Below, piece after piece: positions 8,266-16,721 of a DNA stretch of 28,997 nucleotides. The notes under the pieces are model-generated. The model worked only from the letters and a program-made list of their open reading frames with translations. It ran no database searches and had not been told where the DNA came from. Origin of the DNA: an uncultured Lachnospiraceae bacterium (lineage in GTDB: Bacteria; Bacillota; Clostridia; Lachnospirales; Lachnospiraceae); the NCBI GenBank assembly GCA_910588755.1, contig CAJUQZ010000039.1, forward strand, positions 1 through 28,997, read 5' to 3'. Numbering within the stretch: the first letter of the stretch is position 1; each line of letters starts with the position of its first letter. The position numbers and the translations under genes were made by a program.

Positions 8266-8721
8266 AAAACACTGCATCGTCTCGCCTTCCAGCCCGATGC
8301 CATCCTTCATCGCAAGCAGCCGCCGCTTACCGACACGCCTGTCTAGCAGGGCAAAGATCCTGACGATGATGTCCTCACTGATAAGGCTTTGATCAATGCT
8401 CTGATTGTCAAACGCATAAAAGGCATGATAAAAACAGCGCTGGTCAAATACGCCAAGCTGTACCGCCGTATCGTCCATATATGCAAACTCTGTTGACATG
8501 CGCAGCGCATACCGCTCATCCTTTGGAAAAAGGTGCGCCTTGTACCAGTTGTTCCAGTAACAACCACTGATAATCTCCCGCCCATCGAGCCGAATCGCCG
8601 CCCGCCCCTCATGGTCCGGGCTCTTACTGTACGTAGTAGCATAGTACTGTATGTGTCCCCGAAGCGACGCAGCAAGATATTCTTGTTCCAGCTTGTGCCT
8701 GATTCCAGACCAGGTCGCCAT
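8230..8721 (-). CDS. SF0329-family protein
   Basis: This 163-residue cytosolic protein matches what I know as the SF0329 family. It begins with a short helix (MATWSGIRHKLEQEYLAASL), then GHIQYYATTYSKSPDHEGRA with a characteristic Tyr/His/Asp pattern. The IRLDGREIISGCYWNNW core follows, and the end is acidic and helical. No catalytic activity is established for the family; it occurs in strips of small genes next to toxin-immunity loci. AGGAGGGG lies 5-6 bases before the ATG. The gap to the upstream 96-residue gene is 26 bases, so it is likely the last gene of a leftward operon starting with the lysozyme gene. Its 3' end is duplicated just downstream. Confidence 0.75.
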   Translation of the reverse strand: MATWSGIRHKLEQEYLAASLRGHIQYYATTYSKSPDHEGRAAIRLDGREIISGCYWNNWYKAHLFPKDERYALRMSTEFAYMDDTAVQLGVFDQRCFYHAFYAFDNQSIDQSLISEDIIVRIFALLDRRVGKRRLLAMKDGIGLEGETMQCFYAIRTAAEGLK

Positions 8722-8747
8722 AAAATCCCCTCCTGTCCTATTCCGAT

Positions 8748-9038
8748 TTAATCAATCAGCCCCGCCGCAATACAGCACTCGATTTGCGCAGCGATACACT
8801 GCTCAAATTCCTCAAGGCTGTCCGTATCAAACCAGCCGCTTCTGCGATCAATCTCATAAAGTCCGTCATACCCATATCGCCGGATTAGATACTCCCAGCC
8901 AGATTTTGTGATATATGCCTCCAATATCTGACAGTAGTCAAATAACTCTTCCACTTTGGAAGCATGGGACAAATCCGCTTTCGTATACTCCCTGATATCC
9001 TGATTCTGCACAAAGGGATAATGATAAAATGCTAACAT
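8748..9038 (-). CDS. Small unknown protein (immunity-like)
   Basis: This 96-residue soluble, acidic protein starts MLAFYHYPFVQNQDIREYTK. It contains a Tyr-rich central segment (SGWEYLIRRYGYDGLYEID) and ends with a helix rich in Cys and Ala (EQCIAAQIECCIAAGLID). I recognise no family. The frame is open 27 codons further upstream, but AAGGGAGG sits 6 bases before the ATG at 9036-9038, which decides the start. It lies 53 bases after the MreB-like gene and 26 before the SF0329 gene. Confidence 0.65.
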   Translation of the reverse strand: MLAFYHYPFVQNQDIREYTKADLSHASKVEELFDYCQILEAYITKSGWEYLIRRYGYDGLYEIDRRSGWFDTDSLEEFEQCIAAQIECCIAAGLID

Positions 9039-9091
9039 AAATCCTCCCTTAACCCATTTCCGGCTGCGCTTTAGCCTCCCATAATAGCCTG

Positions 9092-9685
9092 TCATGACCC
9101 GCCATTCTGTTCTTTCCAAAGCTCCCCGACCCGCTCCATCGGGATTCCCTTCCTGTACGCATACTGCAGGACATCCAATAGCGCCTCGGTGATATACCGC
9201 TCCGGCTCATACTTGGCAATTACAATCATAATCTCATACGCCGCAAACTCCTTTGGCTGATGCGTCATCATCTCTTTTGAAAATGTCTCATAATCATCTG
9301 CACAGGTACAAATCGTAACCTCACCCGCGCCCAGCTGGTACATCATATCCTCCAGCGCTTTCTTTTCCACCTCTGTGATATCCGGCGAAATACCACAGAC
9401 TGCAATATGTGGCCTGCGAAAATGCCGCTTTCCCCATGTCCGCCCGAGCACTGTTCGAAGCAACTGTACCGCCGCATGGTAATCCGCAATCATTCCACGA
9501 CGAAACGGCGATATCACCGCCACGCCGTCACGCTGCTGCTGCGCAATCTGCCCAGCCTCTGTCCCGACTGCCAGAATCTTCCCGTCGTTTTCCTGATACG
9601 CGATCAGCGATTTCTCCCTGAATACCAGCCCTTTTCCCCTTATGTAAACCTCAATGTCCGCCGGTTCGTATTTTGTATCCTGCAT
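9092..9685 (-). CDS. Truncated MreB-like (actin-fold) protein
   Basis: This 197-residue protein resembles the first third of MreB. IEVYIRGKGLVFREKSLIAY (11-30) aligns with the MreB stretch that follows the first phosphate loop. LAVGTEAGQI and ISPFRRGMIADY (59-69) match the 'rP..G.IadF' region. RPHIAVCGISPDITEVEKKA with LGAGEV (91-122) matches the conserved 'TEvErrAv..a...AGA' segment. It lacks the N-terminal DLGTAN phosphate-binding loop and all of domain II, so it should not bind ATP like MreB. It is a full open gene with a good AGGAGGTGG site, not a broken mreB. It could be a scaffold, a decoy that binds cell-shape proteins, or an immunity-type protein; the role is unknown. Confidence 0.7.
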   Translation of the reverse strand: MQDTKYEPADIEVYIRGKGLVFREKSLIAYQENDGKILAVGTEAGQIAQQQRDGVAVISPFRRGMIADYHAAVQLLRTVLGRTWGKRHFRRPHIAVCGISPDITEVEKKALEDMMYQLGAGEVTICTCADDYETFSKEMMTHQPKEFAAYEIMIVIAKYEPERYITEALLDVLQYAYRKGIPMERVGELWKEQNGGS

Positions 9686-9752
9686 CCGCTACCCACCTCC
9701 TCAGAACCTGCTATGACATTTTCTTAGCCACATTCATAAAATGCCCCTCACA

Positions 9753-10541
9753 TTACCATTCATTGATGTTCGGCCGTGGCTCCCGCCACCACTGCTCAAA
9801 ATCCTTCGTGTATCTGGACAGTACTTTTCCGATATCTTCTGGCAGTGAATAAGAGATAATCCGCTTAAAATGATCCACAAACGCGTCAATATCCGGCATT
9901 TGCTGTGTCTTAGCCGCCTGTCTGCCCAGCGCAGTCAGTTTTGCCGTCTCCTCTGATATGGCCCCGACAAATTCCTCCAGACGCCTGTTGCTTGGAAACA
10001 AAATCTCATGCTCCTGCAAAACCATACGGTATATGCTGTAGAGCACCTCATTCACCGCGTGAAGTTTCATATATCCATCAACGGGACACGATTTCAGGAA
10101 ATAATAATAATTCAGCCAGAAATCAGCATAGAACGAAAACATTTTTTCTTCTTTTTCCTGCTGCTGGAACACGGGAATCTGCGCCACAATTCCCGGAATT
10201 TCCTCATCCCTGGTAAACAGCACACGCGCTTTCAAAAATGCATTTCTTGCCGGTTCGCTGCCCTTTTCGGCAGCATCTATAAGAAATTTTTTCGTCATGT
10301 ATTTCACATCAAAATACCCGCCCTCGTAAGTGCAGTATCCATCGATTGTCTCCGCCGTTGTTCCACTCTCTGTACGGCGGGCGTACGCTTCCTCTGTGAT
10401 GACAATCATCGCATCCAGATCAGAGTCGGGACGCTCGCAGCCCTTTGCGACAGAACCGCCAAAGATCACTGCGATCACATCCTCCCTGTCCGCAAAATAT
10501 TCTTTTAACCTCTCAATCGATTCCTCGTGATGTCTGTACAT
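9753..10541 (-). CDS. Nucleotidyltransferase-domain protein (pol beta superfamily)
   Basis: This 262-residue protein is of the aminoglycoside-nucleotidyltransferase/MNT type. The signature IFGGSVAKGCERPDSDLDAMIV puts Gly-Gly-Ser at 28-30 and the metal-binding Asp41 and Asp43, with a third acidic residue in GGYFDVKY (Asp77). The C-terminal part is all helical (LNYYYFLKSCPVDGYMKLHAV), like the helical domain of resistance NTases. The likely reaction is transfer of a nucleotide to an unknown small molecule or protein. The frame opens 21 codons earlier, but GGAGGG is 5 bases before the ATG at 10539-10541. It sits between the lysozyme and MreB-like genes. No HEPN toxin partner is adjacent, so a toxin-antitoxin pair is not supported. 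Confidence 0.82.
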   Translation of the reverse strand: MYRHHEESIERLKEYFADREDVIAVIFGGSVAKGCERPDSDLDAMIVITEEAYARRTESGTTAETIDGYCTYEGGYFDVKYMTKKFLIDAAEKGSEPARNAFLKARVLFTRDEEIPGIVAQIPVFQQQEKEEKMFSFYADFWLNYYYFLKSCPVDGYMKLHAVNEVLYSIYRMVLQEHEILFPSNRRLEEFVGAISEETAKLTALGRQAAKTQQMPDIDAFVDHFKRIISYSLPEDIGKVLSRYTKDFEQWWREPRPNINEW

Positions 10542-10646
10542 GTTTTCCCTCCATAACCAGATTTCTTCTGCCTGCCGCCAGAAGTCACTGCCGCACCAGG
10601 ACAAAGTCCACGTATCCCCGCAGCCTGTGGTGTACGGCGCACCATT

Positions 10647-11522
10647 TTATTCATCTTCCCGCTCCTTTGGCACCATCAGCTTTTCAAGCTCCTGTTTCGT
10701 CCCCTTAAATACATTCACATCAATATATTTCTGGTCCCCCACATAACCGTCCAGCATCGCCGTATCCATATACTGCCAGAAACTCCATTTGTTTCCAAAG
10801 AAGACGGATGGCGGACAATAGACACTGCGCACCCACAGCGGATACTCCTCAAATTCTCCCTTGATATAGTCCTTGTAAGCAGTATGTGTAGTATATATGA
10901 TCGGTTTGGCCTCATAATGCTGCTCCAGTGTATCCAGCATCGCTGCGAGATTCTCAATCACTTCTGCCCGCTCCGGCGGATTGCTCCTCTTGTCCCCATA
11001 ATATTCCACATCGACCACCGGCACCAGCCTCCCGTCCAGACTTCCCACTGTCTCAATATAAGAAGCCGCTTGCTTATCCCCGTCACTGTCAAAACTGAAA
11101 AAATGGTAGGCGCCCAAGTACAAATGCGTCTGTCCTGCAGCCTGCCAGTTTTCCAGGAAGCACTCATCCACATGCGTGCTTCCCTCCGTCGCCTTGATAA
11201 ATGCAAAATCCAGGTCCTGCTGTGAGAGCACATCCCAGTCGATCGTCCCCTGATAGTGAGACACATCCACACCGTGAACCGCATACCCCTTTGCTATAAT
11301 CGGGTTAATTCTGATCTTCTTTCTTAGCACAAGCGCCCCGGTGACGGACAGTGCCACTGCCAGTATGCCAAACCCTGTCACCCAGAGCCAGCCTTTTTTA
11401 TGCAAAATATTTTTATTCGTCCTCTCCCGCTCAAAATCCTCTGAAGCCGTATATCCTTGTTCCAACAACCGTTTCGTCTGCTCCATATACACCTCTGCTT
11501 TATGATAATCAATCCAGGCCAT
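10647..11522 (-). CDS. Membrane-anchored GH25 lysozyme (muramidase)
   Basis: This glycoside hydrolase family 25 enzyme cleaves the MurNAc-GlcNAc bond of peptidoglycan. After a cytosolic head of about 45 residues and one membrane helix (WLWVTGFGILAVALSVTGALVL), the extracellular GH25 barrel begins with GVDVSHYQGTIDWDVL. DFAFIKATEGS, GAYHFFSFDSDGD and the catalytic-type VVDVEYYG follow, and the domain closes with WSFWQYMDTA and YIDVNVFKG. The start is uncertain. The frame is open to 11573 through non-ATG codons. An ATG at 11520-11522 is given here, but another at 11484-11486 has a better site (AGAGG five bases upstream). A promoter lies at 11903-11931. It would head a leftward operon of five genes ending with the SF0329 gene. 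Confidence 0.85.
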   Translation of the reverse strand: MAWIDYHKAEVYMEQTKRLLEQGYTASEDFERERTNKNILHKKGWLWVTGFGILAVALSVTGALVLRKKIRINPIIAKGYAVHGVDVSHYQGTIDWDVLSQQDLDFAFIKATEGSTHVDECFLENWQAAGQTHLYLGAYHFFSFDSDGDKQAASYIETVGSLDGRLVPVVDVEYYGDKRSNPPERAEVIENLAAMLDTLEQHYEAKPIIYTTHTAYKDYIKGEFEEYPLWVRSVYCPPSVFFGNKWSFWQYMDTAMLDGYVGDQKYIDVNVFKGTKQELEKLMVPKEREDE

Positions 11523-11902
11523 GTCTGAACAGGCATGTATATCACCCCCAAGCACGATATACATGGACTTCAAAAAACATGTCTGCTATCCCACTTTTCC
11601 AAATACATTATTACCATACTGTCACGAAATACTCTCCAAACCATATGCGCTATTTGTCGAACATATTTTCGAAACAATATGGAAAACCTTCCCATCTTTT
11701 ATCATAAAACATACTTGCATCATTTTTGCATCATTTCGCTTCTTTACTTTGCCGTCATCCTCAAAATTATTTATCCACCTTCATATTATCCAGATTTGTT
11801 CTCCACTTACCGCAATTGCAATTATCCATAATATATTTATCATATCATATTGGAAGTTGTTTTTCCAGACGTGTTCACAAAATCATTACGTCTCTTCAGT
11901 TT

Positions 11903-11931
11903 ATCATATCCGTCCCCCATTCCACCGTCAA
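11903..11931 (-). promoter_or_regulatory. Promoter for the lysozyme operon
   Basis: TTGACG (11926-11931), a 17-base spacer and TATGAT (11903-11908) are read on the minus strand, just after the permease stop. The implied leader to the lysozyme gene is long (about 380 bases). The rest of the 370-base gap between the two genes is AT-rich, with no further structure that I can support. Confidence 0.5.
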
Positions 11932-11942
11932 ATTATTACCAT

Positions 11943-14372
11943 TTACCCATGATACCGAATTCTTTCCACCAGCGACTCTTTCCTCACATTCCTGCTCAGG
12001 ACAAAAGACAGCACCATTTGCAGAACGCCTATGAACACAAACAAAAACAGCACTTCCCTGGCTGGAAAATGATAGACACCCATACCGGCAAAGGCGTGGG
12101 CCTTGCAATACCGAAACAGCGCATACCCCAGCGGTACACCCACAGCAAGCGACACCGCCGCCGTACCCACGCTAAATAAAATACCCTCCAACTGCAAGCT
12201 TAAATCCAACTGACTGTTTGTCATGCCGACTGCCTGCAACACACCAAACTCCTGTTTCCTCGTGATGATACCCGTGATCATTGTGTTTGCCATGTTCATG
12301 AAACTGATAAACGTAATGATCACACAGATCAGGTAGACCGGCAGCTTCGTAATGCGCGTGGAAATCTTCGCGAGCCGCAGCTGATCCTGATAGCTGTCCA
12401 ACCCTATTAATTCATTCCCCTCTATCAGGCGCTCCAGAGCTTCCCTGACAGGTTTCACCTTGGCCTCGTCACAGTCAATCCAGATTCTGTAATTTGTATT
12501 CCCTGTAAATCCCAGCTTTTCATAAGTGTCACTTGTCATTGCCATATGCGCACCCAGATACCGAAATGCCGCAATCATCTGCGGATTCCACGCCCTCTTT
12601 GCCACGCCGTCATCGAGATTAAAATGATAGAGCGCCCCAATCTCAAACCCTTCCTCCTCCATATAATATTCCGTCCCGAAGCACACTGCGTTTTGCGCAC
12701 TCATCTTTTCATAATCCAGCCCTGTCATTTCGTCCTTTTTTACCTGTATGTCAAAGTCCTCCCTGTCTAGCACCAAAATTCCATACACTTCCCCGGTCCT
12801 TTTGCCATCACTGTCTGTTTTTTCCGCATAGAGTATCCGCTGTATACCGACGTCTGTTACCCCCGGTATTTCCCAGATTTTCTTCATCAGCTCTTCATTC
12901 AGAGGATTGGACGCGAGCAGATGATCCAGGTTATTTTCCGGGTATGCCTCGTCCTCTAGCCTGTATCTCAACCGCAGCTGAAACTGGCCATGCTTGACCT
13001 CGTCCCTTGCCATATACGCCGCGTCCATATTTCCAAGCCAGTTTGCAAGCACGACAAACAGCACGCAGGAGAGCCCCATCGACAAAATTGTCGAGACTGT
13101 GCGCTTCTTATGCGCAGAAAGACTAGCAAACGTGAGCGAGACCACATTCATCGTGTGCCTTCCCCGCCTTATCCCAGTACACCCGCTGCCCTCCTGATAA
13201 CGCATCGCTTCCACGGGAGAAACCGACGCCACCACGCGTATCGGTCTTTGTAGCGCAAGCCACACTGTAAAAAACGCAAGCGCCGCCATCAGAAGCCCCA
13301 GTGGCACACTCAAAACTGACACTTCTGTCATTTTTAATTTCACAATACCCTTACTGATATCCTGCACAAAATATACCAGCGCCGCCCGTGACACACCGAC
13401 CCCCAGAATAAGCCCCAACGGCACCCCCACGCAGGCCAGGTACATACCCTCCAACAATATCACCTGCCGCAACTGCCGTCTCGTGGCGCCGATCGCTTTG
13501 AGTTTCCCGTACTCCTGCACTTTTCGGGTCACACCGACCTGAAAAATATTGTAAATCACAATCACCGATAGGAAAACCACACCCGCGCAGACCACCGCAC
13601 AGACGGTGATCGTCTCAATGCCCGGATCCAGCTTCCACTGCAAATACCCGTCATTTGTCACGACATCACGCCCGTCCACACCGCAGCGCGCCGCCAGTGT
13701 TTTCAGGACCTCCTCTCTGCTGTCATATGTGATTTCCACGCTCTCGTCAAGACTGAATAACACACTGTAGCGACGGTCCACCCCCGCAACACACTTCTCA
13801 TAATGCACCATCGACGTGCACGCCGCCATAAAATCCGTCTGAATATCCGACTGTCTTAAAAAACCGCAGATGACAAACTCCTCCGGCCTGTAAACTGATT
13901 TCAAATCCGTTCGGAACGAAACCGTCACGATATCACCAATCTGTGGGTTCTCCACCCCAAGCTCCCTGAAAAAATCTGGCGCGGCGGCAATCTCATTCTC
14001 CGACGCCGGATACCGTCCCTCCACAAAATAATTGTCTGTGTGCGACATCTCCCTCGCAGCCTCGTCCATGCAGGTCAGCATCAGCGTCTTGCCGCTGTCC
14101 ACCTCCGCGTAGTCCGCACTGCACCCGATCCTGGCAAACTCCGCATAGCGCGACATCTCCCTGATTGTCTCCTCTGTCGCCTCCTTAAATACGCCATAAA
14201 ATGCCCCATAGAGCTCTGCCGCATTTGACCGCTGGATCTGAATGATGCCATATCCGGCGCTGGAAACTGCTGTCAGAAGCAGCGTCGTTAACAGGATGGA
14301 TAGAATAACCAAAATACTCCTCGTCCTGTCCTTTTTCACATTTGCCCTTGCAAGACCTGTTATTGTACCCAT
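11943..14372 (-). CDS. ABC transporter permease with two FtsX domains
   Basis: This 809-residue permease belongs to the MacB/FtsX class of exporters that work by mechanical transmission rather than classical transport. It has one N-terminal helix (ILVILSILLTTLLLTAVSSAGY), then a large extracytoplasmic domain (about 40-250). A first FtsX block of three helices (about 255-375) includes the coupling sequence EYGKLKAIGATRRQL. A second N-terminal-type helix near 430 is followed by another extracytoplasmic domain. The final FtsX block has EFGVLQAVGMTNSQL. The duplicated coupling motif confirms two FtsX units. Its ATG overlaps the ATPase stop by one base (TGATG). Such pairs export or expel antimicrobial peptides or lipoproteins; the substrate is unknown. 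Confidence 0.92.
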   Translation of the reverse strand: MGTITGLARANVKKDRTRSILVILSILLTTLLLTAVSSAGYGIIQIQRSNAAELYGAFYGVFKEATEETIREMSRYAEFARIGCSADYAEVDSGKTLMLTCMDEAAREMSHTDNYFVEGRYPASENEIAAAPDFFRELGVENPQIGDIVTVSFRTDLKSVYRPEEFVICGFLRQSDIQTDFMAACTSMVHYEKCVAGVDRRYSVLFSLDESVEITYDSREEVLKTLAARCGVDGRDVVTNDGYLQWKLDPGIETITVCAVVCAGVVFLSVIVIYNIFQVGVTRKVQEYGKLKAIGATRRQLRQVILLEGMYLACVGVPLGLILGVGVSRAALVYFVQDISKGIVKLKMTEVSVLSVPLGLLMAALAFFTVWLALQRPIRVVASVSPVEAMRYQEGSGCTGIRRGRHTMNVVSLTFASLSAHKKRTVSTILSMGLSCVLFVVLANWLGNMDAAYMARDEVKHGQFQLRLRYRLEDEAYPENNLDHLLASNPLNEELMKKIWEIPGVTDVGIQRILYAEKTDSDGKRTGEVYGILVLDREDFDIQVKKDEMTGLDYEKMSAQNAVCFGTEYYMEEEGFEIGALYHFNLDDGVAKRAWNPQMIAAFRYLGAHMAMTSDTYEKLGFTGNTNYRIWIDCDEAKVKPVREALERLIEGNELIGLDSYQDQLRLAKISTRITKLPVYLICVIITFISFMNMANTMITGIITRKQEFGVLQAVGMTNSQLDLSLQLEGILFSVGTAAVSLAVGVPLGYALFRYCKAHAFAGMGVYHFPAREVLFLFVFIGVLQMVLSFVLSRNVRKESLVERIRYHG

Positions 14373-15046
14373 CAGTGCATCTCCCCCACCTTTCCATCCT
14401 CGATCACAATGATCCTGTCCGCCAGCTGGGCAATATCCTCATCGTGTGTGATCATCACCAGCGTCTGGCCGTATTTCTGCGCGGACATTTTCATCAGCCC
14501 GATAACCTCGTCGCTCGTCTTCGAGTCGAGATTTCCCGTCGGCTCGTCCGCAAACACGATATCCGGCCTCGACGCCAGCGCCCGCGCGATCGCCACGCGC
14601 TGCTGCTGTCCGCCCGATAATGTATTTGGCAGATTGTGAAGTTTACTGTCCAGCCCCAGTGTACCAACTATATCCTTTACAAACTTCGTATCCACCCTCT
14701 TTCCGTCCAGTCCGCACGGAAGCACAATGTTTTCCCACACATTGATAGACGAGACCAGATTAAACGCCTGAAACACAAATCCCATCTTACGCCTGCGGAA
14801 AATGGCGCGGGCATCCTCCTTCAGTGAAAAGAGATCCACATCCCCCACATACACCTTCCCGCTGGTCGGATAATCCAGACCACCCATCATATGCAGTAAT
14901 GTGCTCTTGCCAGAGCCGGACTTCCCCACCACCGCCACGAACTCACCGTGTGTGATGGCGATATTGCAGCTATCCACCGCCCGCACCCTGTTTTCCTCCG
15001 AGCCGTAATACTTACACAGCTGCTTTGTCCTTAAAATCGTATTCAT
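14372..15046 (-). CDS. ABC transporter ATP-binding protein
   Basis: This 224-residue ATPase is of the MacB/LolD/BceA type. Walker A is GKSGSGKST at 41-49, the Q-loop glutamine is Gln93 in FVFQAFNL, the signature is LSGGQQQR at 143-150, Walker B is DIVFADEPTGNLD with Glu168, and the switch histidine is His201 in MITHDED. It powers the permease encoded next, whose start codon overlaps this stop. AAGGAG is about 9 bases before the ATG. A terminator (15129-15157) separates it from the upstream two-component unit. A tandem CTTTCAAA box lies 60-80 bases before its start, so the response regulator may control it directly. Confidence 0.95.
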   Translation of the reverse strand: MNTILRTKQLCKYYGSEENRVRAVDSCNIAITHGEFVAVVGKSGSGKSTLLHMMGGLDYPTSGKVYVGDVDLFSLKEDARAIFRRRKMGFVFQAFNLVSSINVWENIVLPCGLDGKRVDTKFVKDIVGTLGLDSKLHNLPNTLSGGQQQRVAIARALASRPDIVFADEPTGNLDSKTSDEVIGLMKMSAQKYGQTLVMITHDEDIAQLADRIIVIEDGKVGEMH

Positions 15047-15105
15047 TCAACTACACTCCTTTTTTATCCTATTATCTTCACCTCATACAATTATCTCACA
15101 GCTGT

Positions 15106-15124
15106 CTTTCAAACTACTTTCAAA
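15106..15124 (-). promoter_or_regulatory. Tandem 8-base box, candidate response-regulator site
   Basis: CTTTCAAA occurs at 15106-15113 and again at 15117-15124, exactly 11 bases apart (one helical turn), 60-80 bases upstream of the ABC ATPase ATG. OmpR-family regulators typically bind such same-face direct repeats. A regulator of that family is encoded nearby at 17516-18214. The link is inference. Confidence 0.45.
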
Positions 15125-15128
15125 AATA

Positions 15129-15157
15129 GAAAAAAGCCTTACAGTTTTGTAAGACTT
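15129..15157 (-). terminator. Rho-independent terminator after the histidine kinase unit
   Basis: The stem is 15134-15142 with 15149-15157 (9 pairs, one wobble) around a 6-base loop. On the minus strand it is followed by a run of T. It ends the regulator-lipoprotein-kinase transcript before the ABC genes. Confidence 0.8.
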
Positions 15158-15174
15158 TATAACATCTTATTCCC

Positions 15175-15350
15175 TTAATCCTGCAATTCATAAAATAACT
15201 TATCAATCATCGCCCTGTCCCCCTCTATGCGATACGGCACAGAGTATCGGCGTCCCATAAAATGAATTCTATTATCTCTCTGCCTCGTCAGCTTTGGATA
15301 CGAACAATCACCGAAACTACTTGCAAGCTTTTCTGTGAAGATGGATTTTC
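15175..15350 (-). pseudogene. Open coding-like fragment without a start, unknown
   Basis: Downstream of the kinase stop, another minus-strand frame reads GKSIFTEKLASSFGD, CSYPKLTRQRDNRIHFMG, RRYSVPYRIEGDRAMIDK and LFYELQD, and ends with TAA at 15175-15177. The composition is protein-like, and the frame is open back into the kinase gene. I find no start codon with a ribosome site. It looks like the 3' remnant of a gene whose 5' part was lost when the kinase gene was joined here. I do not recognise the family. A short product from the internal ATG (27 residues) cannot be excluded. Confidence 0.4.
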
Positions 15351-16721
15351 CTATACATACGGCAGCTGAAACACAAAGCAGCTCCCCCGCGCCCCACGAC
15401 GCGCAGCCGCAGCCACCAGCGTCCCGTCATGCCGTGATACAATCTCGCGTGCCAAATAGAGTCCCACACCAGAGCCAGTCTCCTCCTGCACCTTTTGTGC
15501 ACTGCCCCTGTAAAACCGCTGAAATACCTTGTTCCACTCATTCTTTGGAATCCCGATGCCCTCATCCTCAATCTCAATGCGCAGATAGACCGTCAGCCTG
15601 GTCATCGTTATCGTGATCTTTGTCTGCGGCGCACTGTATTTCACCGCGTTTTCTAGCACATTCAGAAAAGCCTCGCACAGCCATTTCGCATCGTGCCAGA
15701 CCATGACCTGCTTCAAATCCTCCGCCGCCTCGAGCGCAATCTCGATGCCCTTCTCCTCTGATTTGGGATAGATGCGATTCACCGCGAGCAGAACCGTGTC
15801 AAACAGACAGCGCTCCTCCTTTTTGAGTTCAATCATCCCCGTCTCCATGCGAGAAATGTTGACCAGCGCCGACACCAACTCCTCTAACCTTAGGATCTGG
15901 ATTTTGCACCGCCCTAAAAACTCCTGATATTCCGCTTCGCTAAGACCGTCAGACTGCAAGATCTCAAAGCTTGTCATAAGCGCAGCAACCGGTGTTTTTA
16001 GCTGGTGGGAGATATCTGTCACCAGTGCCTTGGTCCCCTCGCGCTCCACGTCCGCCTGCCTGCGAAACAGCGCAATGCTATCCGAAAGCGCAGCAAACTC
16101 CATCAGAAATTGTATTATATATTCATCATACATATCGCACGCATCCAGCATTCTGGCAACAGATACTTTATCATACTCATATAGCAATTCGCCGCCTGAC
16201 ACTTCCTCGCCCGTTGTACTGCCACCACTCACATCTGCCGCGCAGCGCAGAAATCCTCCCGATGCAGCATCGCGCAGCGCCGTTACCCGGTTCTGTAGCC
16301 AGCAAAGCGCATCCCTCTGCACCGCCCTATGCCTTCTGTCCAGCCAATAAAGCAGTGACAAAGCCCCCACGCTAAGCGCGCTCATAACCACAATTATCAC
16401 TGTCCACCTGTGATACAGGGACTTTTTATACTGATTTACAAAGTTTTCATGAAAACCATACTGCTCTAGAAGCTCGTGCGCAACGGACACATCTGCCGCA
16501 GCTTGCCCTTTCAGCAATCCCGCCACAATATCAATCTGCGCCATTCCCCCGTCCTGCTGTGCCAGGGTCACACACAGAATTTCCATCTTTTCCTCATAAT
16601 CGGACCAGGCGGTACACATCAGGATTCCCGCCGATAAAACAGCCATCATAATGAGCATAAAAGCTGCCCTGACAAGCAATCTGTGATTTTGTCTATTTTC
16701 CCCCATATTACACTGTGCCAT
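15351..16721 (-). CDS. Sensor histidine kinase (two transmembrane helices)
   Basis: This 456-residue membrane kinase has TM1 at about 17-38 and TM2 at about 106-127. They enclose a small extracytoplasmic sensor of about 65 residues. The H-box DISHQLKTPVAAL has the phosphorylated His239. The N-box is NVLENAVKYSA, G1 is DEGIGIP and G2 is GSGVGLYLAREI. The pairing with the OmpR-type regulator upstream is clear from the operon. Intramembrane-sensing Bce-type kinases lack such an extracytoplasmic loop, so this is a conventional sensor. The ATG lies 14 bases inside the preceding gene and has only a weak ribosome site, suggesting translational coupling. A second ATG five codons later is possible. 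Confidence 0.93.
   Translation of the reverse strand: MAQCNMGENRQNHRLLVRAAFMLIMMAVLSAGILMCTAWSDYEEKMEILCVTLAQQDGGMAQIDIVAGLLKGQAAADVSVAHELLEQYGFHENFVNQYKKSLYHRWTVIIVVMSALSVGALSLLYWLDRRHRAVQRDALCWLQNRVTALRDAASGGFLRCAADVSGGSTTGEEVSGGELLYEYDKVSVARMLDACDMYDEYIIQFLMEFAALSDSIALFRRQADVEREGTKALVTDISHQLKTPVAALMTSFEILQSDGLSEAEYQEFLGRCKIQILRLEELVSALVNISRMETGMIELKKEERCLFDTVLLAVNRIYPKSEEKGIEIALEAAEDLKQVMVWHDAKWLCEAFLNVLENAVKYSAPQTKITITMTRLTVYLRIEIEDEGIGIPKNEWNKVFQRFYRGSAQKVQEETGSGVGLYLAREIVSRHDGTLVAAAARRGARGSCFVFQLPYV

Noticed and set aside
9753..10541. MNT/HEPN toxin-antitoxin pair
   Set aside because: The nucleotidyltransferase is larger than MNT antitoxins and no HEPN gene is adjacent.
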